From NCBI RefSeq assembly GCF_016653615.1, contig NZ_CP067393.1, forward strand, positions 2,991,673 to 3,055,672: 64,000 bases of DNA, written 5' to 3'. Origin of the DNA: Entomomonas asaccharolytica. Lineage in GTDB: Bacteria > Pseudomonadota > Gammaproteobacteria > Pseudomonadales > Pseudomonadaceae. Below the pieces are notes generated by a model, which had not been told where the DNA came from, searched no databases, and saw nothing but the letters and a program-made list of their open reading frames with translations. The position numbers and the translations under genes are program-made. This document shows positions 46,657-56,287 of the stretch, piece by piece. How positions within the stretch are numbered: position 1 is the stretch's first letter; each line of letters opens with the position of its first letter.

Positions 46657-46804
46657 TCATTAATCGCTTTTTATTTGAGCATCTTAATGTTCATTCATCT
46701 ACTGTTAAATAATGAACCTAAGCCATATAGGTATCTATAGAAAGATTAACCACACTATCTTGTAGAAATAATTTGTTACATATTTATAAAATATAAATTA
46801 TTTA

Positions 46805-46999
46805 CTAACCACTTAACAACTGTTCAGTAATTTCTTGGATTAATGTTTGATTAATAGAACAAAGTACAGAACAATCTAACAATCCTTGCTCTCTATAATT
46901 ATTCAATGTCTTACCCTCAAGCACTAAATACTCTTTACCTGAGTTACGCTCATATATACGTAATCTGGGATTAGCACAATCAAGCCACGCATCTATCAT
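46805..46999 (-). CDS. Conserved small protein of unknown function
   Basis: A 64-residue soluble protein with a strand-rich N-half (DAWLDCANPRLRIYERNSGKEYLVLEG) and a helical C-half (SINQTLIQEITEQLL). It has two cysteines near residues 6 and 41 in this count. An ATG three codons upstream is also possible. It is monocistronic between the S10 promoter and ispB. I do not recognise the family. Confidence 0.65.
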   Translation of the reverse strand: MIDAWLDCANPRLRIYERNSGKEYLVLEGKTLNNYREQGLLDCSVLCSINQTLIQEITEQLLSG

Positions 47000-47254
47000 A
47001 TAAATCATAGCTTATCCTCACTAGTAAACAAACTTTAAATGAGAATAATTATTATTAATATTTAAATCAGGTATTATTTTATAATAAGTGTAAAAAATGA
47101 TCTAGCTTAATTTATTATAGAAAGGGTTTAATTAGATTTTTAATAATCTTAAAAAGCTAGTTTACTAATATAGTTATAACACCAAAAAATGAACTCGCTT
47201 GAACTCACTAAGAAATTATAGAAATTTAATTTTCCATAGCTTTTTAAATTACTA

Positions 47255-48235
47255 TTAATATGTTCTAGCCACAGAAAACTCTGTTAAATCAATCAGAGCT
47301 GATTTATAAGTACTATCTGGTAAAATAGCTAAATAATTAATTGCTTTAGCAGCATAATCCCTTGCCAATTGCGCAGTATAATCTAGAGCACCTGTTTCTT
47401 GCACAATTTGATTAATCAACTCTAATTGGTCAGTGCCACCTTTTTGAATAGCTCTACGAACAATTGCTGATTGTTCTGCATTACCATGCTTCATTGCATA
47501 GATAAGCGGTAAGGTAGGTTTACCCTCTGCTAAGTCATCACCAACATTTTTACCAAGATCATCAGTACTGCCACGATAATCCAATAAATCATCTACTAAT
47601 TGGAAAGCAATACCTAACGCATCACCAAAACAACGTAATGCTTCACATTGTTCGGGAGTTGCTTTAGCTAATACGCCTGCACTATGGGTGGAGGCCTCAA
47701 ATAACATGGCTGTTTTTCCGCGGATCACTTGCATATAGATTTCTTCAGTGGTGCTAGCGTCACGCACACGGGATAACTGCAATACTTCACCTTCTGCAAT
47801 AATTCGAGTAGCATGGGAAATTACTTGCATAATATGCATAGAATCTAACTTAACCATCATTTCAAAGGCGCGAGTATATAAAAAATCACCGACTAATACG
47901 CTGGGGGCATTTCCCCAAATAGCATTAGCCGTCGAACGACCACGACGTAAACCAGAAGCATCCACCACATCATCATGCAATAAAGTGGAAGTATGAATAA
48001 ACTCGATAAGCCCTGCTAATAAACAAAGATCGTCACTCTTTTTACCTACTGCATTACCCGCTAATAATACTAATAGAGGACGCAAACGTTTCCCGCCAGC
48101 CGAAATAATATATTCTGCGATTTGTTCAACTAAAGGCACATCAGATACTAGTTGACGACGTATAATATCATCGACTCTAGCAAAATCCTCAGCAATAACC
48201 TGATAAAAACTTTGAGTTTTGGTTTGAACAGTCAC
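47255..48235 (-). CDS. ispB: Octaprenyl diphosphate synthase
   Basis: IspB makes the isoprenoid tail of ubiquinone. The 326-residue trans-prenyltransferase has GGKRLRPLLVLLAG near residue 48, the first aspartate motif LLHDDVVDASGLRRG near 92, and the second QLVDDLLDYRGS near 217. These bind the diphosphate through magnesium. It stands upstream of and divergent from rplU-rpmA-obgE, as in Pseudomonas, but with one extra small gene in between. Confidence 0.94.
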   Translation of the reverse strand: MTVQTKTQSFYQVIAEDFARVDDIIRRQLVSDVPLVEQIAEYIISAGGKRLRPLLVLLAGNAVGKKSDDLCLLAGLIEFIHTSTLLHDDVVDASGLRRGRSTANAIWGNAPSVLVGDFLYTRAFEMMVKLDSMHIMQVISHATRIIAEGEVLQLSRVRDASTTEEIYMQVIRGKTAMLFEASTHSAGVLAKATPEQCEALRCFGDALGIAFQLVDDLLDYRGSTDDLGKNVGDDLAEGKPTLPLIYAMKHGNAEQSAIVRRAIQKGGTDQLELINQIVQETGALDYTAQLARDYAAKAINYLAILPDSTYKSALIDLTEFSVARTY

Positions 48236-48341
48236 TCTATATATTCCTTAAAAATATTGTGCGTAATGCTAGGTGGGCAACTAGCAAGTGTCAAGTATTT
48301 ATGCTAGATAAATAGTATTGATAGACTGCTTATAATAAAGT

Positions 48342-48677
48342 CTAGTTATCACTATAAGCTCTTAATAGGTTGTATTCGTCTCTAGCATCTTCATCAACAA
48401 CTACTGAACCTATAGACTCACAAGGATGTACATTTGAACCTCTCTTCTTTATACCTGAAATCCAATATTCCTCACCAGTTTCGAGATCATTATAATTTTC
48501 GTTTACTCCTTTACCCTTATTGCTAACAAATGCTTTACCTTTGTAATAAATAGTTTTGCCAGTCTTTGAAAAACTCACCCAACCAGTACATGCGTTAGCA
48601 TCATTAATTAAGCCTTCCTTATTTTCTATATACATAACACGTTTGGTTTGCCCTAAGGTAAGTTGATTAGATTTCAT
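48342..48677 (-). CDS. Conserved hypothetical protein
   Basis: A 111-residue soluble beta-rich protein. GWVSFSKTGKTIYYKGKAF near residue 32, ENYNDLETGEEYWISGIKKRGSN near 60, and VVVDEDARDEYNLLR at the end form a pattern I recall from uncharacterised proteins spread across bacteria. No function is known to me. It is inserted between ispB and rplU and probably has its own promoter. Confidence 0.75.
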   Translation of the reverse strand: MKSNQLTLGQTKRVMYIENKEGLINDANACTGWVSFSKTGKTIYYKGKAFVSNKGKGVNENYNDLETGEEYWISGIKKRGSNVHPCESIGSVVVDEDARDEYNLLRAYSDN

Positions 48678-48817
48678 AACAAGTTCCTTTAATAAACTAA
48701 TCTTTTATAAATATATAGTTTGGGTATATTTTAACTATATACTAGACTCTATCTTAAAAAATCCCTATGTCTTTATGGTTGTTTATACGGCAAAACTATA
48801 ATAATTTATAAATCCAC

Positions 48818-48846
48818 TTGATTAGTTATAATAAGCAGAGTAAAAT
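48818..48846 (+). promoter_or_regulatory. Sigma-70 promoter of rplU-rpmA
   Basis: TTGATT (48818-48823) and TAAAAT (48841-48846) are 17 bases apart. The start point would be near 48853, giving a leader of about 130 bases. Confidence 0.65.
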
Positions 48847-48849
48847 TCC

Positions 48850-48975
48850 AGCCCCTGAATTCCCTCAGGTAACTACCTGTCACGCAATAGCTTAGTGTTT
48901 TCCAGCACTTAGCAGCCATGCCAGACCAATTATACTGATGATAAAGCGTCGGGTGAGCAGGACTAACGGAGATTA
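48850..48975 (+). promoter_or_regulatory. rplU 5' leader with two hairpins
   Basis: The untranslated leader holds a CCTGA/TCAGG hairpin near 48854-48870 and a second stem with GCTTAGTG against CACTTAGC near 48890-48912. Such structure suggests autogenous control of L21, but no known leader family could be assigned. The rest of 48678-48849 holds only the promoter and AT-rich sequence. Confidence 0.35.
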
Positions 48976-48981
48976 TTTTAA

Positions 48982-49293
48982 ATGTATGCAGTAATTGTAA
49001 CTGGCGGCAAACAATACAAAGTCGCTGAAGGTGAATACCTTAAAGTTGAAAAACTAGAAGTTCCTACTGGTGAAACTATCACTATTGATAAAGTACTTTT
49101 AGTTGCTAATGGTGAACAAGTTAATATTGGTGCCCCTGTAGTAGAAGGCGCTAAAGTTACCGCTGAAGTGATCAGCCAAGGTCGTCACGACAAAGTAAGA
49201 ATTATTAAATTCCGTCGTCGTAAGCACCACATGAAACGTCAGGGTCACCGTCAATGGTACACTGAAATCAAGATTACTGGTATTTCTGCCTAA
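48982..49293 (+). CDS. rplU: 50S ribosomal protein L21
   Basis: L21 binds 23S rRNA with L20. The 103-residue protein begins [24 protein letters not shown] and has [23 protein letters not shown] near residue 77. A CGGAG ribosome site precedes it. rpmA follows after 25 bases. Confidence 0.98.
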   Translation: MYAVIVTGGKQYKVAEGEYLKVEKLEVPTGETITIDKVLLVANGEQVNIGAPVVEGAKVTAEVISQGRHDKVRIIKFRRRKHHMKRQGHRQWYTEIKITGISA

Positions 49294-49318
49294 GACCTTT
49301 TTGAGGAGTATATAACTC

Positions 49319-49576
49319 ATGGCACATAAGAAAGCTGGCGGTTCTACCCGCAACGGTCGTGATTCCGAATCCAAACGACTAGGTGTTAAATTATTTGGTG
49401 GACAAACTGTAAAAGCAGGTAACATCCTTGTTCGTCAACGTGGTACACAATTCCACCCAGGTTATGGTGTTGGTATTGGTAAAGACCATACTTTATTTGC
49501 TAAAGTAGATGGTGTTGTTAAGTTTGAAGTGAAAGGTCAATTTGGCCGTCGTTATGTGAGCATTGTAGCTGCATAA
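49319..49576 (+). CDS. rpmA: 50S ribosomal protein L27
   Basis: L27 reaches the peptidyl transferase centre with its N-terminus. The 85-residue protein begins [22 protein letters not shown], without a processed leader, and has [23 protein letters not shown] near residue 40. A terminator follows. Confidence 0.98.
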   Translation: MAHKKAGGSTRNGRDSESKRLGVKLFGGQTVKAGNILVRQRGTQFHPGYGVGIGKDHTLFAKVDGVVKFEVKGQFGRRYVSIVAA

Positions 49577-49587
49577 GTTCATTCTTT

Positions 49588-49618
49588 AAAAAAACCCTGT
49601 CTTTGGCAGGGTTTTTTT
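49588..49618 (+). terminator. Intrinsic terminator after rpmA
   Basis: An AAAAACCCTG/CAGGGTTTTT stem with a seven-base loop and a run of seven T residues, about 11 bases after the rpmA stop. It partly separates rplU-rpmA from obgE. Confidence 0.88.
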
Positions 49619-49719
49619 GTCTTTAGCTCAAGAAAATTTCTCTGCTAACTTGCAAACCCTCCATAACTAATTAAACTAATAAGCAAGCTAATTAAAAGTC
49701 CGTCGCGAGACGAAGGTAA

Positions 49720-50937
<1,218 letters not shown>

Positions 50938-50941
50938 TAAT

Positions 50942-50976
50942 AAAGTCTCTTACTATTCAATTAGTAAGAGACTTTT
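50942..50976. terminator. Bidirectional terminator after obgE
   Basis: A 14-bp stem AAAGTCTCTTACTA with its complement, followed by TTTT rightward and by an A-to-T tract leftward. It lies between convergent obgE and the lipoprotein gene. Confidence 0.8.
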
Positions 50977-50997
50977 TAAAATTACTAAGTGTATGTG

Positions 50998-51492
50998 TTA
51001 AATATTTGACATAACTCTCATATTTATCGCAGAGTAATCAACTGAAGCTGCTGCCTCAGCAAACACTCTCAAGACTCCTATTAAAACAGAAGCTGTTACT
51101 GCAAAAAGTCCTGAATCATTTATATTAATATTTGCTTTATCTCTATTTTTCTCAAAAATATTGCCATAAATATTATTACACATACCTCCTTCAGTTTCTT
51201 TTAAAAGAATTTTATCATCTTGATCTGTAATAACAGTGATATGACAAAATTTATTTTGTATATAGGCAGTATTAGCTCCAGCAAAATATATAGGATTATT
51301 TAGCATACTATTCTCACCAACATTGCTATATCTTTTGTCCCACACATAACGATTATCTATTTGATAGGTTGGATTTCCAATTCTATTATTCACTTGATCT
51401 AATGTTTCGTAACTATTGAATAATGGCTCTTTATCTGTACTCATACAAGCAGTTAGCATTACCATTAAACAGATTATTATTATTCCTTTCAT
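50998..51492 (-). CDS. Lipoprotein of unknown function
   Basis: A 164-residue protein with a signal peptide and a lipobox, LTAC, at Cys16. The mature part starts polar (STDKEPLFNSYETLDQVNNRIGNPTYQID), a pattern like small outer-membrane lipoproteins of the SmpA/BamE type. It then has two further cysteines (near residues 103 and 124) and ends with a hydrophobic-amphipathic stretch (LFAVTASVLIGVLRVFAEAAASV). I do not recognise the family. Confidence 0.65.
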   Translation of the reverse strand: MKGIIIICLMVMLTACMSTDKEPLFNSYETLDQVNNRIGNPTYQIDNRYVWDKRYSNVGENSMLNNPIYFAGANTAYIQNKFCHITVITDQDDKILLKETEGGMCNNIYGNIFEKNRDKANININDSGLFAVTASVLIGVLRVFAEAAASVDYSAINMRVMSNI

Positions 51493-51672
51493 ATTGTCTC
51501 TCCATCAAAGCAAGATAAATTTAGCAACAAACATACATTATCGTATGTTTATACGATAACTAATTATGGTAGATTTATCTAATATCTTTTTTAACTAAAC
51601 AAATGTTTGAATTTTACAAAAGGTTATAAGCAATTATCAAAGGAGACAAGTAGTTATAAAAAAATAGAGAAC

Positions 51673-51698
51673 TCTAGTTAGCAACTTAGCTAACTAGA
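51673..51698 (-). terminator. Terminator of the D-2-hydroxyglutarate dehydrogenase gene
   Basis: An 11-bp stem, CTCTAGTTAGC with its complement, is followed on the minus strand by TTCTCTATTTTTTT. It lies 11 bases after the stop codon at 51709. Confidence 0.75.
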
Positions 51699-51708
51699 GG
51701 TAAATTGA

Positions 51709-53100
51709 TTATTTGAAAATTTTACCAGGATTCATAATATTATTAGGATCAAATACTGTTTTTACTGCACGCATATAATCAATTTCAGTTGCAGAGCGAC
51801 TATACTCTAAATAATCACGCTTAACCAAACCCACCCCATGCTCAGCAGAAACTGAACCATTATATTTTTCTACCACCTCAAAAACTTTAGTATTTACCAC
51901 AGCACACTTAGCAAAGAAATCTTCCTTATCTAAATTAGCAGGTTTTAAAATATTTAAATGCAAATTACCATCGCCAATATGACCATACCATAACACATCA
52001 AAATCTGGATAATCCGCTTTTACAATATTATCAATATCCGCTAAAAAAGCAGGCACTTTACTAACCGTTACTGATAAATCATTTTTGTAAGGTGTAAAGG
52101 GAGCAATGGTTTCTGAAATATCTTCACGTAGGCGCCATAAATTTTGCAATTGCTGCTCACTTTGGCTTATTACCCCATCTAATACCCAACCTTGCTCAAC
52201 ACAATGCTCAAAAACAGCCATTGCTTCATCCTTCATATTCTCTGTAATAGCTTCAAACTCTATTAAAGCATAGAAAGGATAACGATTATCAAAAGGTGCT
52301 GGAATATCACCACGATCTAAGATTTTTGCTAAACATTTATCAGAGAAAAACTCAAATGCAGTTAAATCTAACTTATTTTGGAAAGCATGTAAGACTGGCA
52401 TGATAGAGTCAAAATCTGGTGTGCCCAACACTAACACGGTTAAATTACTAGGCTTACGTTCCAATTTAATGGTAGCTTCCACCACAAAACCTAAAGTACC
52501 CTCTGCACCAATAAATAAATTACGGAAATCATAGCCCGTAGCATTTTTAATTAGCCCTTTATTTAGGTCTAATAAATCGCCCTTACCTGTTACTACTTTT
52601 AAACCAGCCACCCAGTTTCTAGTCATCCCATAACGAATTACTTTAATACCACCTGCATTAGTGCCTATATTGCCACCAATTTGGCTAGAACCACTGGAAG
52701 CAAAGTCTACAGGGTAATATAACCCTTGCTCTTCTGCAAAAGTTTGTAATTGCTTAGTAACCAAACCAGGTTGGCAAACAACTTCACGATCAATCGCATT
52801 AAAATCTAGAATTTTATTCATATAATCAAAAGCAACCACCACTTCTTGATTATTAGCCACTGCTGCACCAGATAGTCCCGTACGACCACCTGAAGGAACT
52901 AAACCTATTTTATGCTGGTTTGCCCAGCGTACAATAGCTTGTACTTCCTCTATAGACTTTGGAAAAACAATAGCCAATGGATTAGGCGCATAAATTCGTG
53001 TCCAATCCTTGCCATAGTTTTCTAAAGAGTCTTTATCTGTTAATACTTTGCCAGGTTCTACTAATTGTTTTAATGATTCTAGAAGAGCATCATCGGTCAT
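51709..53100 (-). CDS. FAD-linked D-2-hydroxyglutarate dehydrogenase-like oxidase
   Basis: A 463-residue flavoprotein of the FAD-binding PCMH/GlcD family. The FAD domain has VPSGGRTGLSGAAV near residue 66 and SSGSSQIGGNIGTNAGG near 134. The C-domain has DVLWYGHIGDGNLHLNI near 370 and SAEHGVGLVKRDYL near 416, the metal-site histidines. In Pseudomonas the homologue next to serA oxidises D-2-hydroxyglutarate made by SerA. It diverges from serA here as well, which supports that role. Confidence 0.85.
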   Translation of the reverse strand: MTDDALLESLKQLVEPGKVLTDKDSLENYGKDWTRIYAPNPLAIVFPKSIEEVQAIVRWANQHKIGLVPSGGRTGLSGAAVANNQEVVVAFDYMNKILDFNAIDREVVCQPGLVTKQLQTFAEEQGLYYPVDFASSGSSQIGGNIGTNAGGIKVIRYGMTRNWVAGLKVVTGKGDLLDLNKGLIKNATGYDFRNLFIGAEGTLGFVVEATIKLERKPSNLTVLVLGTPDFDSIMPVLHAFQNKLDLTAFEFFSDKCLAKILDRGDIPAPFDNRYPFYALIEFEAITENMKDEAMAVFEHCVEQGWVLDGVISQSEQQLQNLWRLREDISETIAPFTPYKNDLSVTVSKVPAFLADIDNIVKADYPDFDVLWYGHIGDGNLHLNILKPANLDKEDFFAKCAVVNTKVFEVVEKYNGSVSAEHGVGLVKRDYLEYSRSATEIDYMRAVKTVFDPNNIMNPGKIFK

Positions 53101-53277
53101 TTTTATTTAATCTCACAAAAAATTCATACAGAACTTGATAAAATATCCAGTTCCAACACACTAGAATGAATTAGAATATGCTAGCATAGATAGCTAATTT
53201 TAGCGTACTCTTAATTGTTAATTTTTTAAGAGATGATAGATATTATTTCTGATTTTTATTTAAAAGCGGACAGAGCA

Positions 53278-54507
53278 ATGAGCAAAACTTCTTTAGACAA
53301 AAGCAAAATTAAATTTCTTCTCCTAGAAGGTATTCATCAATCTGCTATTGATACATTAAAAGCAGCTGGTTATGAAAATATCGAGGCTATTTCGGGCTCA
53401 CTCCCAGAGGAAGAACTAAAAGAAAAAATTGCCGATGTACACTTTATTGGTATCCGCTCACGTACCCATTTAACCGCTGAAGTATTTGACTGTGCTAAAA
53501 AACTAATCGCAGTAGGCTGTTTTTGTATTGGTACTAACCAAGTTGATTTACAAGCTGCTTGTGAGCGCGGTATTGTGGTATTTAATGCTCCTTACTCAAA
53601 TACTCGCTCTGTAGCAGAGTTAGTATTGGCGGAAGCTATATTACTACTACGTGGTATTCCAGAAAAAAATATGGTTTGTCATCGTGGCGGTTGGTTAAAA
53701 TCTGCTAATAACTCCTTTGAAATCAGAGGTAAAACCCTTGGTATTATAGGTTATGGCTCTATTGGTACACAACTTTCAATTCTAGCTGAAGGGCTAGGTA
53801 TGCATGTTATTTTTTATGATGTGGTTAATAAATTATCACTTGGCAATGCTAAACCTACAGATACCTTACAAGAACTATTAGCCACTGCTGATATCGTAAC
53901 CCTACACGTTCCAGAGCTTCCTTCTACCAAGTGGATGATTGGTGAAAAAGAAATTCGCCAAATGAAACAAGGCAGTATTTTAATTAATGCATCTCGTGGT
54001 ACTGTAGTAGAAATTGAAGCATTAGCCAATTCTATTAAAGACAAACACCTAAGTGGTGCTGCTATTGATGTATTCCCAGTTGAACCTCGTAGCAATAAAG
54101 ATGAATTCCAAAGCCCATTACGTGGTTTAGATAATGTTATCTTAACCCCACATATTGGTGGCTCAACGATGGAAGCTCAGAAAAATATTGGCGTTGAGGT
54201 AGCTGAAAAATTAATTAAATACAGTGATAATGGTTCATCTATTACAGCTGTAAACTTCCCTGAAGTTGCCTTGCCTTCTCACCCAGATATTCACCGTATA
54301 CTACATGTTCACCAAAATATTCCAGGTGTGATGAGTGAAATTAACAAAGTATTTTCTGATAATGGCATCAATGTTTGTGGGCAATATTTACAAACCAATG
54401 AAAAAGTGGGTTATGTAGTCATTGACTTAGATGCAAAATCATCCGAACTTGCTCAAGAAAAATTACAACAAGTTAAAGGTACTATTCGCTGTCGTGTATT
54501 ATTCTAA
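53278..54507 (+). CDS. serA: D-3-phosphoglycerate dehydrogenase
   Basis: SerA starts serine synthesis by oxidising 3-phosphoglycerate with NAD. The 409-residue protein has the Rossmann motif TLGIIGYGSIGTQLSILAEGLG near residue 151, RGTVVEIEAL near 240, HIGGSTMEAQKNIG near 292 (catalytic His), and a C-terminal ACT domain with NIPGVMSEINKVFSDNGINV near 343. The start at MSKTSLDK was preferred to one 15 codons upstream because it gives the usual 409 residues. Confidence 0.96.
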   Translation: MSKTSLDKSKIKFLLLEGIHQSAIDTLKAAGYENIEAISGSLPEEELKEKIADVHFIGIRSRTHLTAEVFDCAKKLIAVGCFCIGTNQVDLQAACERGIVVFNAPYSNTRSVAELVLAEAILLLRGIPEKNMVCHRGGWLKSANNSFEIRGKTLGIIGYGSIGTQLSILAEGLGMHVIFYDVVNKLSLGNAKPTDTLQELLATADIVTLHVPELPSTKWMIGEKEIRQMKQGSILINASRGTVVEIEALANSIKDKHLSGAAIDVFPVEPRSNKDEFQSPLRGLDNVILTPHIGGSTMEAQKNIGVEVAEKLIKYSDNGSSITAVNFPEVALPSHPDIHRILHVHQNIPGVMSEINKVFSDNGINVCGQYLQTNEKVGYVVIDLDAKSSELAQEKLQQVKGTIRCRVLF

Positions 54508-54528
54508 TTGAGAATAATATTTATTTTC

Positions 54529-54560
54529 AAAAAACCTCAACATCCGTTGAGGTTTTTTTA
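54529..54560 (+). terminator. Intrinsic terminator of serA
   Basis: An AAAAACCTCAA/TTGAGGTTTTTTT stem with a six-base loop, about 22 bases after the serA stop. Confidence 0.88.
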
Positions 54561-54600
54561 TATACTAATCCTTATAAAAATCATTATATAGAGGATTAAT

Positions 54601-54876
54601 ATGATAGCAGAAGCATACGTGGAAACATCAACCCCATCAAAATACATAAATAGACTATGTAAACATTTCGCTCATAAAGTTACAGTTACTTATGATGATA
54701 ATCAAGGTGAAATACAATTCAAAATAGGAAAAGGTTATATAGAAAAAGTTACAGATGGATTAAAACTAAAAGCAGAAGCAGATAACCAAAATGATCTACA
54801 AGAAGTGATTGATATTATGGATAGACATTTTGTAAGAGTAGCATGGCAAGAAGAACTAACATTAACTTGGCAATAG
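54601..54876 (+). CDS. DUF2218 protein
   Basis: A 91-residue cytoplasmic protein. YINRLCKHFAHKVTVTYDDNQGEIQF near residue 16 and IMDRHFVRVAWQEELTLTW at the end are the DUF2218 pattern. A relative is often next to siderophore or iron genes, but none are here. The function is unknown. A GAGG ribosome site precedes the ATG. Confidence 0.8.
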   Translation: MIAEAYVETSTPSKYINRLCKHFAHKVTVTYDDNQGEIQFKIGKGYIEKVTDGLKLKAEADNQNDLQEVIDIMDRHFVRVAWQEELTLTWQ

Positions 54877-54924
54877 AAATTCTATTATTCTAAAACTAAA
54901 CCAACTTATTATAAGAATATTAAA

Positions 54925-55410
54925 TTATTGACAACTTTTAGGCAAATACTGCTTACTAATATTAGGACTTGAACAATGCCATACAAACGAACCTGATGTA
55001 GGAGCCATTGTCAACAAAAGAGACCTGCCTTGAATTTCTTTATAGACACCGCTAGACCGCATAACTGCTTCTATTTGACACATTCCTATCATTGTCTGAT
55101 TACCATAAATAAATGAAGTAACTGTTGCATCTCCTGTTTTTACTTCGGAAACGTAGCGACCTGAAATATCTGAACTTTTAGCTAATCCTTCAATAGCTTG
55201 TGAAGTATTATTTGGACAAAAACCCTTACTACCATAAAATTCTGATAAAGGTGATTTTTGACCACTAGCTAAACTTAAAGCTTCAACCATTTGAGTACGA
55301 GCACTGTAGTCAAAATAAGCAGGAATTGCAATTGCTGCAATAATTCCTATGATTGCTATCACAATCATCAATTCAATTAAGGTAAATCCTTTTTGGTACA
55401 AGATAACCAT
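54925..55410 (-). CDS. Type IV pilin paralogue, second copy
   Basis: A 161-residue type IVa pilin. The short leader MVILYQKG ends at Gly before [24 protein letters not shown], with Glu5 of the mature protein and the standard hydrophobic spine. The C-terminal disulfide pair is likely Cys144 and Cys160. A second pair, near residues 63 and 111, is shared with the upstream pilin. It is 75 bases after the first pilin and about half identical in the globular part. It could be an alternative or a minor subunit. Confidence 0.85.
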   Translation of the reverse strand: MVILYQKGFTLIELMIVIAIIGIIAAIAIPAYFDYSARTQMVEALSLASGQKSPLSEFYGSKGFCPNNTSQAIEGLAKSSDISGRYVSEVKTGDATVTSFIYGNQTMIGMCQIEAVMRSSGVYKEIQGRSLLLTMAPTSGSFVWHCSSPNISKQYLPKSCQ

Positions 55411-55431
55411 AGGGTAACCCTTTTTAAGTTT

Positions 55432-55460
55432 AAACCCTTACCATTTTAAGGTAAGGGTTT
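55432..55460 (-). other. Hairpin between the two pilin genes
   Basis: An 11-bp perfect stem (AAACCCTTACC and complement) with a seven-base loop between the two pilin genes. It is not followed by a U run on the transcript strand, so it is more likely an mRNA stabiliser or partial attenuator than a full terminator. Confidence 0.5.
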
Positions 55461-55485
55461 AAATTAATAGAAGCTAATCTATATA

Positions 55486-55971
55486 TTAAATTCCAGTACA
55501 AGATTTTGGTAAATATTTACTTTCAATCTTTGTACTAACACAATTCCATACAAATGAACCTGAAGTAGGAGCCATTTGTAATTTTAAATCTCCACCTTGG
55601 ATATCTTTATTAACACCAGCACCTCTCATTGTTGCTTCAATAGCACAAACTGAAGTAAAGGTAGTTCCATCAACTGTAAATGTACCAGTATCGTCTACTA
55701 TTGTAACTGAGTCTACATAACGACCAGTAATAGTAGATGCTTTTGCAATACCACCAACAATAGCAGTAGAGTTATCTGGGCAACTACCTTCAGTACCATA
55801 ATACTCAGAGAGTGGACCTTTTTGACCAGATGCTAAGCTTAACGCTTCAGAAATTTGAGCACGACCTAAGTAATCTTGGTAAGCGGGAATTGCAATCGCT
55901 GCTAGAATACCAATAATTGCAATTACGATCATTAATTCGATTAAAGTAAAACCTTTTTGCATAGTTTTCAT
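55486..55971 (-). CDS. pilA: Type IV pilin, major subunit
   Basis: A 161-residue type IVa pilin. The leader MKTMQKG precedes [24 protein letters not shown], and the mature part holds [25 protein letters not shown]. Four cysteines are visible: one pair near residues 63 and 110, and the C-terminal disulfide loop near 144-159. A sigma-54 promoter lies about 80 bases upstream, as for pilA in Pseudomonas, where PilR activates it. It is the first of two tandem pilin genes. Confidence 0.9.
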   Translation of the reverse strand: MKTMQKGFTLIELMIVIAIIGILAAIAIPAYQDYLGRAQISEALSLASGQKGPLSEYYGTEGSCPDNSTAIVGGIAKASTITGRYVDSVTIVDDTGTFTVDGTTFTSVCAIEATMRGAGVNKDIQGGDLKLQMAPTSGSFVWNCVSTKIESKYLPKSCTGI

Positions 55972-56287
55972 GTTGTTTCTCCAATATATTTTAGTTTAGA
56001 CCAAGGGAGTTATACTAAATATTACATACCCTCTGACTAATAATAAATAAGCATATAGTATGCCAATTTTTAAAATAATATTACTTAATATGAAAATAAT
56101 CTATTAATTCAACATGTTATAAAGCAAAAATTTTCTTTAACTTTAAATTATTCTTGTTATTAATTTTATAAGTTTAGAATAAAATGAAAACAAGTGACAT
56201 TTTTTGTCATGCATGTACAATTTATTACATTTAATAATCAAAAAAATATCTCTTCTTTTTAAACTTCCACAAATACAAACTAGTTAA
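55972..56287. other. Pilin promoter region and AT-rich spacer
   Basis: The left part holds the pilA leader and sigma-54 site. The rest, to 56287, is AT-rich and shows no gene or repeat that I can support. Confidence 0.5.
56050..56065 (-). promoter_or_regulatory. Sigma-54 promoter of pilA
   Basis: On the minus strand TGGCATACTATATGCT has the -24 GG and -12 GC dinucleotides with exactly ten bases between them. The start point would be near 56039, giving a leader of about 68 bases. RpoN control of pilA is established in Pseudomonas. Confidence 0.78.

Noticed and set aside
55432-55460. The inter-pilin hairpin as a full terminator
   Set aside because: No U run follows on the transcript, and the second pilin has no visible promoter of its own.
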